Assembly: GCA_012519465.1 (NCBI GenBank)
Contig: JAAYQD010000117.1
Span: forward strand, 1 to 8,322
Source of the DNA: Candidatus Cloacimonadota bacterium
GTDB lineage: Bacteria > Cloacimonadota > Cloacimonadia > Cloacimonadales > Cloacimonadaceae
Length of the DNA stretch: 8,322 nucleotides
Direction: 5' to 3'
A program made the translations under genes and the position numbers. How positions within the stretch are numbered: the stretch's first letter is position 1; each line of letters starts with the position of its first letter. Under the pieces are notes generated by a model, which worked only from the letters and a program-made list of their open reading frames with translations, was not told the origin of the DNA and made no database searches. This document shows positions 1-7,283 of the stretch, one piece after another.

Positions 1-1661
1 AGGGCGTTGAAAGCAGAGCCGGTGTTGCTGTAGGAGATATTGAAGAGGTTGTTCCAAAAGTAGGTGCGAAAGTATGCCATCCACGCCAGCCAATTGAGGT
101 TTTCTCTGTTGGGATACAGGGGTTCCATATTGCGGTTTACCACAAAGATATCTGCCAGCTGTGTGAGGTCAATCTTGGAGGTTAGATTGGTGAATCCGCC
201 TATTTGTTCCAGCTCTTCATCACTAAAGACGCCGCCTCTGGTATCTCTATTCAACAGGCTGCCTGCCAGCTCTGCGCCCAAAACCACCCTCTGGTCTGGG
301 ATATTAAGCCTCACATCCACGCTTAGCACCAGGTTGTCTTGAGGCTTCACGATATAGTTTTGCAAAGGCTCGGTGTCATCTGCATCATCACCGCCATCTT
401 TGCCAGCATCGGGATCACCCAGGATGATGGCATTTTCATCCAAAGAGGAGATGATATCACGGTTGCGGGTGCCATTGATGCCTATGGAAAAGCCGTCCTC
501 CGGTCCCATTCTCAGTCTGAAGCCGATTGCTTCCTGCTTGAAGGTGGAGCTCAAGGGTGTGTTGTCTTCATCTTTGAGCAGGGTGGCTCTTTGCATTTCA
601 CCTGCGGAGAGCTCCAGGGAAACGCCTTGGCTATAGAGGCGACCGGATAGTCCAAAGAGGTTGCGGTTGTTCATGGTGAGCGAGCTAATACTGGGACTGT
701 AGTCTCCGGCAATTATCTCAAAGGAGGGAAGCCTGAGACCCAGGGTGTAGCGATTGATGCGCTGGTATTTGGACGATTCGTGGGAATTCATATAGATATT
801 GGAGAATGCGGTGATCCTGCCCATGCTGGCGGTCACGTCTCCCCAGCCCACAAATTCATTTTTGCTATCATAACCAGAGCTGATTGAGCTGCTTTGGGGG
901 TCTTTGATATTGTAATCGTAGATATTGGAGGCAAAGTTGACGCTTCCGTAGTAGGTGATGGGGAGCCTTATTTTGCCCGTGGAGGTGGTGGTCCAGGTGG
1001 GGGATTGCACGTTCTCTCCATCAATTTGGGCAGTTATCATGCCGCGCACTTCGCCAGCTTGTGCACTTCCGCGGTAAATAATGGTATTATCGGTGATGGT
1101 AGCTTTTTTGGTAACGTCCTTGCCGCCCACCCACACGCGGATGCTGTTTTCATCCACATGGTCTGCAATGGTAAGATAGGAAACGGCAAAGATAAAGCCG
1201 TCACTTTGGTCTATGTCTCCATCCTGGCTCAACAGCACAAAGCCATCCTCCAGGCGGCTTTTTAGCGCTCCTGCCACCAGCATGTATGCACCATTTACAT
1301 CCATATCCCATGGCATCTTCTCCACGCTGTCATCCAGCAGGGTAAATTCGATGTAATACTCTATGTCTTTATCCCCGATATCAGAGTGTTTGATGGTGCC
1401 TTCCCAGATATCTGAGCCGGGGGATCTGGGGTTCATGGCTATCTTTCGATAGTCAGGGGCGTCTTTGATGATGGGGCGGTATCTGATATATACGCCCTTT
1501 ATCAGTTCATTGCCTTGGTTCACTTCGATGCGCATATTCACGTTACTGCCAAAGGTATAGGCATCAGGGGATTGGTTTTGGGCTATCACCTGTGCTGTCA
1601 TTTGAGCATAAGACATTGCCGTGAGGCTGATTAGGATAAGGGCTAACAGTGTTCTTTTCAT
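1..1661 (-). CDS. Large exported beta-rich (probably outer-membrane or surface) protein, partial, C-terminus outside window
   Basis: An open frame of 553 codons runs from the ATG at 1661 leftward to the window edge without a stop, so the C-terminus is missing. I do not recognise a named family. Residues 1-19 are a signal peptide (MKRTLLALILISLTAMSYA, likely cleaved before Gln20). Residues about 21-130 look like an Ig/Fn3-type beta domain with alternating hydrophobic strands. From about 225 on there are many short amphipathic strands rich in Gly, Tyr, Asn and Ser, including a GDYSPSISSLTMNNRNLFG segment at 319-337. This is the texture of beta-barrel or surface proteins; outer-membrane location is inferred. 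An Asp/Gly-rich insert lies at 416-431. An in-frame ATG at 1676 is possible, but the GGAG placed just before 1661 and the signal peptide favour 1661. It lies 24 bases after the FecR-like gene, probably in one transcript. Confidence 0.8.
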   Translation of the reverse strand, partial: MKRTLLALILISLTAMSYAQMTAQVIAQNQSPDAYTFGSNVNMRIEVNQGNELIKGVYIRYRPIIKDAPDYRKIAMNPRSPGSDIWEGTIKHSDIGDKDIEYYIEFTLLDDSVEKMPWDMDVNGAYMLVAGALKSRLEDGFVLLSQDGDIDQSDGFIFAVSYLTIADHVDENSIRVWVGGKDVTKKATITDNTIIYRGSAQAGEVRGMITAQIDGENVQSPTWTTTSTGKIRLPITYYGSVNFASNIYDYNIKDPQSSSISSGYDSKNEFVGWGDVTASMGRITAFSNIYMNSHESSKYQRINRYTLGLRLPSFEIIAGDYSPSISSLTMNNRNLFGLSGRLYSQGVSLELSAGEMQRATLLKDEDNTPLSSTFKQEAIGFRLRMGPEDGFSIGINGTRNRDIISSLDENAIILGDPDAGKDGGDDADDTEPLQNYIVKPQDNLVLSVDVRLNIPDQRVVLGAELAGSLLNRDTRGGVFSDEELEQIGGFTNLTSKIDLTQLADIFVVNRNMEPLYPNRENLNWLAWMAYFRTYFWNNLFNISYSNTGSAFNA

Positions 1662-1685
1662 AGTTCTCTTCTCCATGGCACAGGT

Positions 1686-2366
1686 TTAATACTCTATCTC
1701 GATGTATTTGATGTTATCTTCTTCATCGGTCATCTGGATGCGGATGCGGCTGGGCTGGCTGCCTTTTATCGCCGCCTGTTCTTCGGCATCCAACATGGCG
1801 ATATCTTCCTCGGTGGTTTTACGCACCATCATCTTCAAAAAGCTGTCTATATAGGCGGTTTGTCCAGCGTCCACGTCTTCCTTCTCTCCAGTTTTGGGAA
1901 TCTCGATGCTTACAGAACCGGAGACCACGATATATGTGGTGCCTTCATTGGGTGTGAAAGATGTATATAGCTCCGTGCCTTTCACAGAAGCCACGGTGGT
2001 GGGCGTGCTCACCGTCATGCTGCCTTTCTTGCCTGGCGTCACTTTGGTAAAAACGCTGCCCTTGTTTACCTTGGTGGTTTTGTTCATCGCTTTGTCTTTG
2101 GTGGTGGCAGTCACTACCACATGGGAGTTTGAAAACACCTTGATATTGGAGAAGCCATCCAGATATTTGTAAGCAGCGAAGGATTCCTTTCCGGTGCGGA
2201 TTTCATCCTTATTACGCACGATATCACCTATCTTGAAGGATATCTTTTTGGCATTGCGGGAGAGGGATACATTGCCCTTGGAGCCAGTAATCAAGCCCAC
2301 TTCCCGGGCGTTCAGCATTCCCAGAGCCAACACACTGAGAACCAGAATAATGATTGTCTTTTTCAT
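1686..2366 (-). CDS. Secreted FecR-domain protein
   Basis: 226 residues. Residues 1-20 are a signal peptide (MKKTIIILVLSVLALGMLNA). The FecR-type core follows. IGDIVRNKDEIRTGKES at 46-62 matches the 'high-potential, rigid strand' start of the fold, GSVFTKV is at 103-109, the hallmark TPTTVASVKGTELYTS is at 121-136, and VVSGSVSI is at 147-154. Classical FecR proteins are membrane-anchored anti-sigma regulators, but this one has no cytoplasmic N-terminal region, no lasting membrane anchor and no sigma-factor neighbour. A structural or binding role in the periplasm or at the surface is therefore more likely (inference). The C-terminal 40 residues are charged and end in YIEIEY. The GTG at 2381 overlaps the upstream stop, but GGGAGG sits between it and the ATG at 2366, so 2366 is chosen. 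It is 11 bases after the preceding secreted-protein gene. Confidence 0.85.
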   Translation of the reverse strand: MKKTIIILVLSVLALGMLNAREVGLITGSKGNVSLSRNAKKISFKIGDIVRNKDEIRTGKESFAAYKYLDGFSNIKVFSNSHVVVTATTKDKAMNKTTKVNKGSVFTKVTPGKKGSMTVSTPTTVASVKGTELYTSFTPNEGTTYIVVSGSVSIEIPKTGEKEDVDAGQTAYIDSFLKMMVRKTTEEDIAMLDAEEQAAIKGSQPSRIRIQMTDEEDNIKYIEIEY

Positions 2367-2377
2367 GGCTTCCTCCC

Positions 2378-3529
2378 TCACTCTGTAATCCGGATTGTCA
2401 TTTCTTCTTGGGGAATAGCCTCCAAGATATTTATCACTTCACTGCCAGTGAAATTGTATCCATTGGAATTGATAATCCCCGTGGGTCTATAGCCAGAGGT
2501 GATGATGCTATTGATAAGGGGGTGATCCAGAAGGTGCAGGAATGCCTGTATTTCATCTATATTATGGGCGATATTGGAATCAGACACATACTTGAAGACA
2601 AACCAGTTGCTCTGGGCGGTGCTGCCTTTGGGAAAGTCTCCATAGCGCTGGGAGGGAGGCCTCTCTTCACCCTTTACATGGGGATTGCTCTCATCGTATT
2701 TATCCATGGTGATTTGCCAGGCGTAATAGTGTTCTTCATTAAACGGCAGGAAGTCTGCAAAATTGATGCCCTCTGCCAGTCGCTTTGCCTCCTCTTTGTT
2801 GGGAGTTTCGTAAAAGAGCTTGCCCGTATGGCTCACGTTGCCGGTTGTGGGCGGCTGGATGGGAGAGAATTCCCTGATTTGCAGCCACACAAGGTTGAAG
2901 CCGGAGCGGATGGCATTCCAAGTGAAATTGATGGGCTTGATGGATTCCATCGGGGGAACTCCGCCAATACTGGTTCCCGGAGCTATGAGATGGATTACGT
3001 CTGCATTACGCACGTTGATGATAAAGTCAACAGGGTTGCCATAGCTGGGGCTCTCAAGGTTGCTGCTCAAAGAGACCCTGATTTTCAGCATCCCATCTGG
3101 AAAGTATCCTGATTGCAAGGCGCTTTTGAGGGATTCATGGTTCAGAATCTGTTTCAAGCTAAACTCTCCACCGCTTACTTTGGTAAAGCGGCCGCCGGCA
3201 TCCTCGCTCACCAGTTCACTATTTTGAAAAGTAACCGGAATGGCTCCGATACTCTCTACGGTGATGAATTCCGCCTGGGTGATGGTTACATCATTCCAGC
3301 GCACTTCCACCTTCATCCTGACGCGTGCCTCTCCTGCATCAACATGGGTGATGCTCAGGGTGGTAAGCATGGGTTGCAGGTCCGGCCTGGTGGGGTCAAA
3401 GCTGGTAAAGTTGAAGGAGTTTACCCACACCTGAGGCGGCATGAAGGTGGCTGTAAAGCTCGTGTTTCTGGCAGCCAGTGGTGTCAGAATCAGGAGCAGG
3501 GCGATAAAAACTATAAGTTGGTGCTTCAT
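2378..3529 (-). CDS. Secreted protein with Fn3-like region, function unknown
   Basis: 383 residues; I do not recognise a named family. Residues 1-20 are a signal peptide (MKHQLIVFIALLLILTPLAA). Residues about 25-175 are beta-rich with few cysteines or charged clusters, containing strands such as RVRMKVEVRW at 69-78. Residues about 178-316 look like an Fn3-type domain: IHLIAPG (179-185), PINFTWNAI (199-207), LVWLQIREF (213-221), HYYAWQITMDK (267-277). That pattern is common in exported bacterial beta-sandwich proteins. No membrane anchor or lipobox is visible, so it is probably periplasmic or surface-exposed. The start at 3529 follows GGAGG with 4 bases between; an earlier in-frame ATG at 3547 overlaps the ddl stop but would spoil the signal peptide start. 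It lies between ddl (14 bases) and the FecR-like gene (11 bases), suggesting co-transcription. Confidence 0.8.
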   Translation of the reverse strand: MKHQLIVFIALLLILTPLAARNTSFTATFMPPQVWVNSFNFTSFDPTRPDLQPMLTTLSITHVDAGEARVRMKVEVRWNDVTITQAEFITVESIGAIPVTFQNSELVSEDAGGRFTKVSGGEFSLKQILNHESLKSALQSGYFPDGMLKIRVSLSSNLESPSYGNPVDFIINVRNADVIHLIAPGTSIGGVPPMESIKPINFTWNAIRSGFNLVWLQIREFSPIQPPTTGNVSHTGKLFYETPNKEEAKRLAEGINFADFLPFNEEHYYAWQITMDKYDESNPHVKGEERPPSQRYGDFPKGSTAQSNWFVFKYVSDSNIAHNIDEIQAFLHLLDHPLINSIITSGYRPTGIINSNGYNFTGSEVINILEAIPQEEMTIRITE

Positions 3530-3543
3530 AAGACCTCCATTGA

Positions 3544-4476
3544 TCATATGCTTAGCTGTATTATTTGTTCTAAAAGCTCGGCAAAGCCTATCCCATCAGC
3601 CTTTGCTGCCATTGGCGTGAGGCTGAGCGAGGTCATGCCGGGCAGGGTGTTTGTTTCCAAAAACCATGCTTGTGATCCGTCATATCTATAGTCCATCCGG
3701 GCATAGCCTCTCAAACCAAAGGCACGCCAGATGCGCGTGGCATAAAGCTGGATGAGCTGTGCCACAGCTGGGTCCAACACTGCCGGAGCGATATATTCCG
3801 TATTGCCGGAGGTGTATTTGTTCTGATAGTCATACCATCCCTCACGGGGCTTGATCTCCACTATGGGCAAGGCCTTGCCGCCCAAAATCGTGGCTGTCAG
3901 CTCCCGTCCGGGGATGAATTCCTCTATCAACACTCCATTTGATTCTTTAAATGCAAGATTCACGGCGTCTTTCAGCTCCTCTATCGTTTTCACCAGCGAT
4001 ATTCCCACGGAAGAGCCGCCGTCATTTGGCTTCACCACCACGGGCAGGCTCAGGTTTCCCAAAAAGCCTATCAGGTCTTCGCAGGTGTTATAGTCGCAGA
4101 TCAGATTCTCTCTTAACATTATACACGCGGGGGTGGGAATCCCTTCTGCCGTTACCAACAGTTTGGAAAGATATTTATCCATGCTGAGGCTGCAAGCGGC
4201 AAATCCACTGCCTGTAAAGGGGATGCCCGCCAATTCCAGGGCTGCCTGTATCTTGCCATTCTCTCCCTCGCCTCCATGGAGGCCAATGAACACCAATTGC
4301 GCATCCATCTGTCTCAGATAAGCCAATAAATCCTCTATGGAAGGGTAATCCGCCGGATCCGCCTCATATATCTGATAGCCCATTTTGGTCAGTTCTTCAG
4401 CCACTGCTGCACCGCTTTGCAAAGAGATTTCCCGCTCCGAAGAGGAGCCGCCTTTAAGCACGCAAATTCGTTTCAT
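3544..4476 (-). CDS. ddl: D-alanine--D-alanine ligase
   Basis: 310 residues, a usual length for cytoplasmic Ddl. It joins two D-Ala with ATP to give the dipeptide used by MurF for peptidoglycan. Ordered ATP-grasp motifs are visible: GGSSSEREISL with Glu14 near the N-terminus, HGGEGENG at 67-74, SMDK with Lys101, VKPNDGGSSVG with Lys149 and the omega-loop glycines, EEFIPGRE at 185-192, YDYQNKY at 215-221, ARMDY with Arg260 and Asp262, and ETNTLPGMT with Glu274 and Asn276, then Ser285. By alignment from memory these match E. coli DdlB Glu15, Lys97, Lys144, Lys215/Tyr216, Arg255, Asp257, Glu270, Asn272 and Ser281. Tyr221 stands at the position that marks D-Ala rather than D-lactate specificity. 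The start at 4476 follows GAGG. An upstream in-frame start would add ten residues without family support. It heads the unit with the exported trio. Confidence 0.97.
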   Translation of the reverse strand: MKRICVLKGGSSSEREISLQSGAAVAEELTKMGYQIYEADPADYPSIEDLLAYLRQMDAQLVFIGLHGGEGENGKIQAALELAGIPFTGSGFAACSLSMDKYLSKLLVTAEGIPTPACIMLRENLICDYNTCEDLIGFLGNLSLPVVVKPNDGGSSVGISLVKTIEELKDAVNLAFKESNGVLIEEFIPGRELTATILGGKALPIVEIKPREGWYDYQNKYTSGNTEYIAPAVLDPAVAQLIQLYATRIWRAFGLRGYARMDYRYDGSQAWFLETNTLPGMTSLSLTPMAAKADGIGFAELLEQIIQLSI

Positions 4477-4511
4477 GTTTCCTCTTTTACTGATTATTCT
4501 ATACAATAAAC

Positions 4512-4540
4512 TAAATACGCCACTTTGGCTATTGCGTCAA
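4512..4540 (-). promoter_or_regulatory. Candidate promoter for ddl and downstream genes
   Basis: On the minus strand, TTGACG (4540-4535, five of six consensus bases) is followed after exactly 17 bases by TATTTA (4517-4512, only three of six). It lies just after the terminator of the FemAB-like gene and 35 bases before the ddl start, where a promoter would be expected. An alternative -10, TAGAAT, lies further down but has no matching -35. The weak -10 keeps confidence low. Confidence 0.35.
4518..4533. repeat. Small dyad within the candidate ddl promoter
   Basis: Plus-strand GCC-ACTTT-GGC (4519-4529) is flanked by AATA (4514-4517, one bulged base at 4518) and TATT (4530-4533), giving two near-symmetric arms. 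It sits between the candidate -35 and -10 boxes upstream of ddl. It could be an operator or chance; the core is only three base pairs before the bulge. Confidence 0.3.
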
Positions 4541-4565
4541 TAAAAAAACCAAGCCCGCTTAGTTT
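4541..4565 (-). terminator. Intrinsic terminator after the FemAB-like gene
   Basis: On the minus strand the sequence AAACTAAG - CGGG - CTTGGTTT forms an 8-base-pair stem (one G-U pair) with a 4-base loop (4565-4546). It runs into seven consecutive T (4548-4542). The 5' arm includes the last codon bases and the TAA stop of the FemAB-like gene, so a ribosome at the stop codon would cover it. The stem is only modestly GC-rich, so termination may be partial. Confidence 0.65.
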
Positions 4566-5470
4566 GTGATGCGATAAAAAACCTTTAGTTGCAGACCCAG
4601 AGCCGCTTTGAAGCGTGCCACATCAGGGGTATTGCCGCCACAGAGATCCAGCATGCGATGCTGGGTTTTGAGGTCGTTTACCAGCTGCTGGGTATGCCAG
4701 GCGCTCACTCCATACCTCATCTCCGCTCTATCGCTGGCACGCAGGATGGTAAATGACTCCTCACCTCCATCGGTCAAGAGTAGGTTCGAGCTTTTGATGA
4801 TGCCATCACGGCTCACGTTGTATTGCCTCAAGAGCCCTGCCGCATGCAGGTTTTCTATATATCCCCTCATCCGCTGGGGATGCAGCACGATTGCACGATT
4901 CTTGCGCTGTTCCAATGCTTCATTCAGTGTCAGGAATGCCTCCACATCCAGCCCCCTGTGCCACTGATATCCCCTGGCTTCCGCCCGCCTCAGCTTTTCC
5001 CGCTCATCACGAATGGGGCTCAGCTCTTGATCCAGCTGGTGTGTAAAGGTATAAAAGGGCAATGCCTTGAGCCCATTCCACGTAAAGCCGCGCACATCCA
5101 CCTGCCCAGGGGATAGATTGAAGGCGATATTGCGGTAATGCTCTTTCAGATAAAGCGCCATGGCAGAGGTAATCTGCAATTCATCCAAGAGCCGGCGTGG
5201 GGCAGGGGTCTCTTCCTGATGCCAGATTTGCAGCTCCTGATAGTAGGAGGAAGGGTTTATCACCAGGCTCACGCTGCCTATTCTGCGCTTTTCATAGATG
5301 GGGAGGGCGGCAGCCAAAAACTCACCCTTATAAGCCAAGAGCAGCTTGGGCTCCAGATCATACACCTTGGCGGCTTCAGTCATAAAAAGGGGATTGGTCC
5401 ACAAGACGGGCTGGAATTTATCTGCCGTCTCCATAGTTGTCAGATGGATGTCATAGGCTGATTTGGTCAT
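4559..5470 (-). CDS. FemAB/GNAT-like acyl- or aminoacyltransferase
   Basis: 303 residues, no signal peptide or membrane segment, so cytoplasmic. The C-terminal half has the look of the FemAB/GNAT-like superfamily. YTFTHQLDQEL (140-150) leads into a basic helix EKLRRAEARGY (158-168), then a helical segment with NEALEQRKNR (183-192), a strand pair around SSNLLLTDGGEESFTILRAS (227-246), and the closing LDLCGGNTPDVARFKAALG (274-292) followed by KVFYRI. Known members add amino acids to lipid II bridges or transfer acyl groups; the substrate here cannot be told from sequence. Proximity to ddl makes a peptidoglycan-linked substrate attractive but unproven. The start at 5470 is chosen because it lies 11 bases after the receiver stop and because the upstream extension reads antisense to nothing and overlaps the receiver gene. 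The ribosome site is weak (AAAGA), suggesting translational coupling to the receiver gene. Confidence 0.75.
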   Translation of the reverse strand: MTKSAYDIHLTTMETADKFQPVLWTNPLFMTEAAKVYDLEPKLLLAYKGEFLAAALPIYEKRRIGSVSLVINPSSYYQELQIWHQEETPAPRRLLDELQITSAMALYLKEHYRNIAFNLSPGQVDVRGFTWNGLKALPFYTFTHQLDQELSPIRDEREKLRRAEARGYQWHRGLDVEAFLTLNEALEQRKNRAIVLHPQRMRGYIENLHAAGLLRQYNVSRDGIIKSSNLLLTDGGEESFTILRASDRAEMRYGVSAWHTQQLVNDLKTQHRMLDLCGGNTPDVARFKAALGLQLKVFYRITN

Positions 5471-5481
5471 ATGTCTTTGCT

Positions 5482-5838
5482 TCAAACGTATTTTTGCACC
5501 ACATTCAGGAGTTCTGGGAATTGAAACGGTTTGATGATATAATCGGATGCTCCCTCCTGCATCGCCTGATGGGTGGTTTCCACCGTGGGAAACCCTGTCA
5601 TAATCAAGCAAAACAGATTCTCATCCAGTTTCAAAAGTTCCCTCATCAATTCCACCCCGCTCATCTCAGGCATCATCAAATCCAAGATTGCCAGCTTATA
5701 CTTTCCTGGGATAAACCTCTCCAATGCCAGGGGTGCACTTTCTACCATGTCAACGGCATAGCCGCTGGCTTCAAGGTATTCTCCCACCACCTCCAAGAGC
5801 AGGCGGTCGTCATCCACCAAAAGAATGTGTGCTTCCAT
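5482..5838 (-). CDS. Stand-alone response-regulator receiver (CheY-like) protein
   Basis: 118 residues, one receiver domain and nothing else. Visible landmarks are the acidic pocket Asp9-Asp10-Asp11 in LLVDDD, the phospho-acceptor Asp53 in AILDLMMPEMSG, the switch Thr81 in IMTGFPT, and Lys103 in DYIIKPF. The TVETTHQAMQEGASDYIIKPF stretch resembles NtrC-family receivers, but no ATPase or DNA-binding output domain follows. It should be phosphorylated by a histidine kinase encoded elsewhere and act through protein contact. A TTG at 5859 would add seven residues (MGEQISG), but the family normally begins right before the first strand, so ATG 5838 is chosen. The GGGAG upstream is 14 or so bases from this ATG, a long spacing, so the start is not certain. 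The downstream FemAB-like gene is 11 bases away and probably co-transcribed. Confidence 0.93.
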   Translation of the reverse strand: MEAHILLVDDDRLLLEVVGEYLEASGYAVDMVESAPLALERFIPGKYKLAILDLMMPEMSGVELMRELLKLDENLFCLIMTGFPTVETTHQAMQEGASDYIIKPFQFPELLNVVQKYV

Positions 5839-6149
5839 GCCTGATATTTGTTCTCCCAAAGTATTGATCTTCTCAAGATAAGATATTTCATCATGCCATA
5901 TGTGTCAACAAAAAAGAAAGTTTTGCCTGCCAAACCTGGTATTTTGTAGCAATTTATTGTTGCGGGAAAGGTGAGGATGAAGATCCCTAATGGTTTGCCA
6001 GGGTGATGGTTATTGGAGTCGTCTCTTTTTTGCCACAAAAAACTACTTTACAAAATGAGCCCAATATCAATCTTGGCTTTCAATGCTCAATGCATCTTTG
6101 GAAGATGTTTTGAAAAGCATACCACTCTCAATAAAACAGGCAGGATCGA
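5839..6149. other. Divergent intergenic region between receiver gene and wlbA
   Basis: 311 bases with no supportable gene. It holds the minus-strand promoter described separately. It also holds an imperfect inverted repeat, CCTGCCAAACC (5926-5936) and GGTTTGCCAGG (5992-6002) with one mismatch, and a tandem TCAATGC pair (6080-6093). I find no convincing plus-strand -35/-10 pair for wlbA. An AGGA at 6142-6145 serves as its ribosome site. Confidence 0.6.
5880..5908 (-). promoter_or_regulatory. Sigma70-type promoter of the receiver/FemAB-like unit
   Basis: On the minus strand a perfect TTGACA (5908-5903) is followed after 17 bases by TATCTT (5885-5880, four of six). Transcription would begin near 5873, giving a leader of about 35 bases to the ATG at 5838. 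That leaves only about 14 bases before the alternative TTG start at 5859, which also favours 5838. Confidence 0.6.
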
Positions 6150-7178
6150 ATGAAGAAAATAAAGCTTGGACTCATCGGCTGTGGCCGAATCTCTAAAAAC
6201 CATTTTGATGCAGTGTCACAATTCCCGGATGCGGAATTTGTGGCAGTTGCCGATATTATCCCCGAAAAAGCCCAAACAATGGCAGAGCAATACAACATCC
6301 CCGGCGTTTATCAGGATTATCAGGAAATGCTAAGAAAAGAGGAGCTGGACGCCGTCAGCATCTGCACCCCCAGCGGTTCACATCCCCAAATCGGGATCGA
6401 CGTTGCCAAATCCAAAGCCGCAGTAATCACCGAAAAACCGATGGCAATCACCATTGAACAAGCCGACCGGCTGATCAGAACTTGTGATGACAACCATGTG
6501 CCCCTCTTTGTGGTAAAGCAAAACCGCCTCAATTCCACCCTGCAACTATTGAAAAGAGCCGTGGAAAAGAACCGCTTTGGCAGAATCTACCTTGCCCAAT
6601 CCAACGTCTTTTGGCAACGCCCCCAGGCCTATTATGATGCGGAAAAATGGCGCGGCACCTGGGAATTTGACGGTGGTGCCTTCATGAACCAAGCCAGCCA
6701 CTATGTGGATGCCATTTATTGGCTGTTGGGCAACGTGGAAAGCGTGATGGCATACACCTCCACGATGGCGCGCAGCATCGAAGCGGAAGACACCGGCTGT
6801 GCCATCCTGCATTTCCGCAGCGGCATCCTCGCCACCCTCAACGTCACCATGCTCACCTATCCCAAAAACTTTGAAGGCTCCATCACCATTATCGGTGAAA
6901 AGGGAACCGTAAAAGTGGGCGGTGTGGCAGTGAACAAGATTGAAAAATGGGAATTTGAGGATTACGATGATGACGACCGCATTGCCCTGGATGCAAACTA
7001 TCAGCCGCCAAACGTGTATGGTTTTGGACACAACCCCTATTATCGCAACGTGATAGACGTGCTTTTGGGGCGCGACGTTCCTTCCACAGACGGCCGTGAT
7101 GGACGCAAATCCGTGGAAATCATCCAAGCTATTTATCAATCTGCCAAAACCGGCAAAAAGATATCCCTGCCTCTTTAA
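6150..7178 (+). CDS. wlbA: UDP-N-acetyl-2-amino-2-deoxyglucuronate 3-dehydrogenase (WlbA/WbpB type, Gfo/Idh/MocA family)
   Basis: 342 residues, near the usual length for this group. The N-terminal Rossmann fold shows GLIGCGRISKNH (7-18), an acid after the second strand (VADI, Asp35), and CTPSGSHP (72-79). The catalytic EKPM has Lys96, and the sugar-binding half has GGAFMNQASHYVD with His184 (the second conserved catalytic-site residue). Segments FVVKQNR (120-126), NVFWQRPQAYYD (152-163), EAEDTG (211-216), NVTMLTYPKN (231-240) and VYGFGHNPYYRNVID (289-303) are, from memory, nearly diagnostic of WlbA/WbpB rather than of other family members. The enzyme oxidises C3 of UDP-GlcNAc uronic acid with NAD+. 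It is the step before transamination and acetylation in making UDP-diacetamido-uronic acids for LPS, O-antigen or other surface glycans. The expected partner aminotransferase and acetyltransferase are not in this window, so it stands alone here. The start is set by AGGA five bases or so upstream. Confidence 0.93.
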   Translation: MKKIKLGLIGCGRISKNHFDAVSQFPDAEFVAVADIIPEKAQTMAEQYNIPGVYQDYQEMLRKEELDAVSICTPSGSHPQIGIDVAKSKAAVITEKPMAITIEQADRLIRTCDDNHVPLFVVKQNRLNSTLQLLKRAVEKNRFGRIYLAQSNVFWQRPQAYYDAEKWRGTWEFDGGAFMNQASHYVDAIYWLLGNVESVMAYTSTMARSIEAEDTGCAILHFRSGILATLNVTMLTYPKNFEGSITIIGEKGTVKVGGVAVNKIEKWEFEDYDDDDRIALDANYQPPNVYGFGHNPYYRNVIDVLLGRDVPSTDGRDGRKSVEIIQAIYQSAKTGKKISLPL

Positions 7179-7217
7179 GCCCCTTGAAGTGTTAAATTGC
7201 AGACATATAGGCACATA

Positions 7218-7236
7218 GGCTGGCATATCCCCAGCC
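7218..7236. repeat. Six-base-pair hairpin after wlbA
   Basis: GGCTGG (7218-7223) and CCAGCC (7231-7236) pair perfectly around a 7-base loop, 40 bases after the wlbA stop. No T-run follows on the plus strand, so it is not a standard intrinsic terminator. It may stabilise the 3' end of the wlbA message. Confidence 0.4.
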
Positions 7237-7283
7237 CAAAAGTGCTTTATCCCCATCCCCAAAACACCTTTCTTGCCCATTAG

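Noticed and set aside
339..1265. Plus-strand frames of about 100-120 codons in the left part
   Set aside because: All are antisense to the continuous 553-codon exported protein with a signal peptide and good start.
2354..3691. Two long plus-strand open frames (252 and 192 codons) end to end
   Set aside because: They lie antisense to the secreted-protein gene and ddl, have no ribosome site or family-like sequence, and follow the codon pattern of the minus-strand genes.
5742..6038. Minus-strand frame of 98 codons upstream of the receiver gene
   Set aside because: It overlaps the receiver start in another frame, covers the likely promoter, and shows no family pattern.
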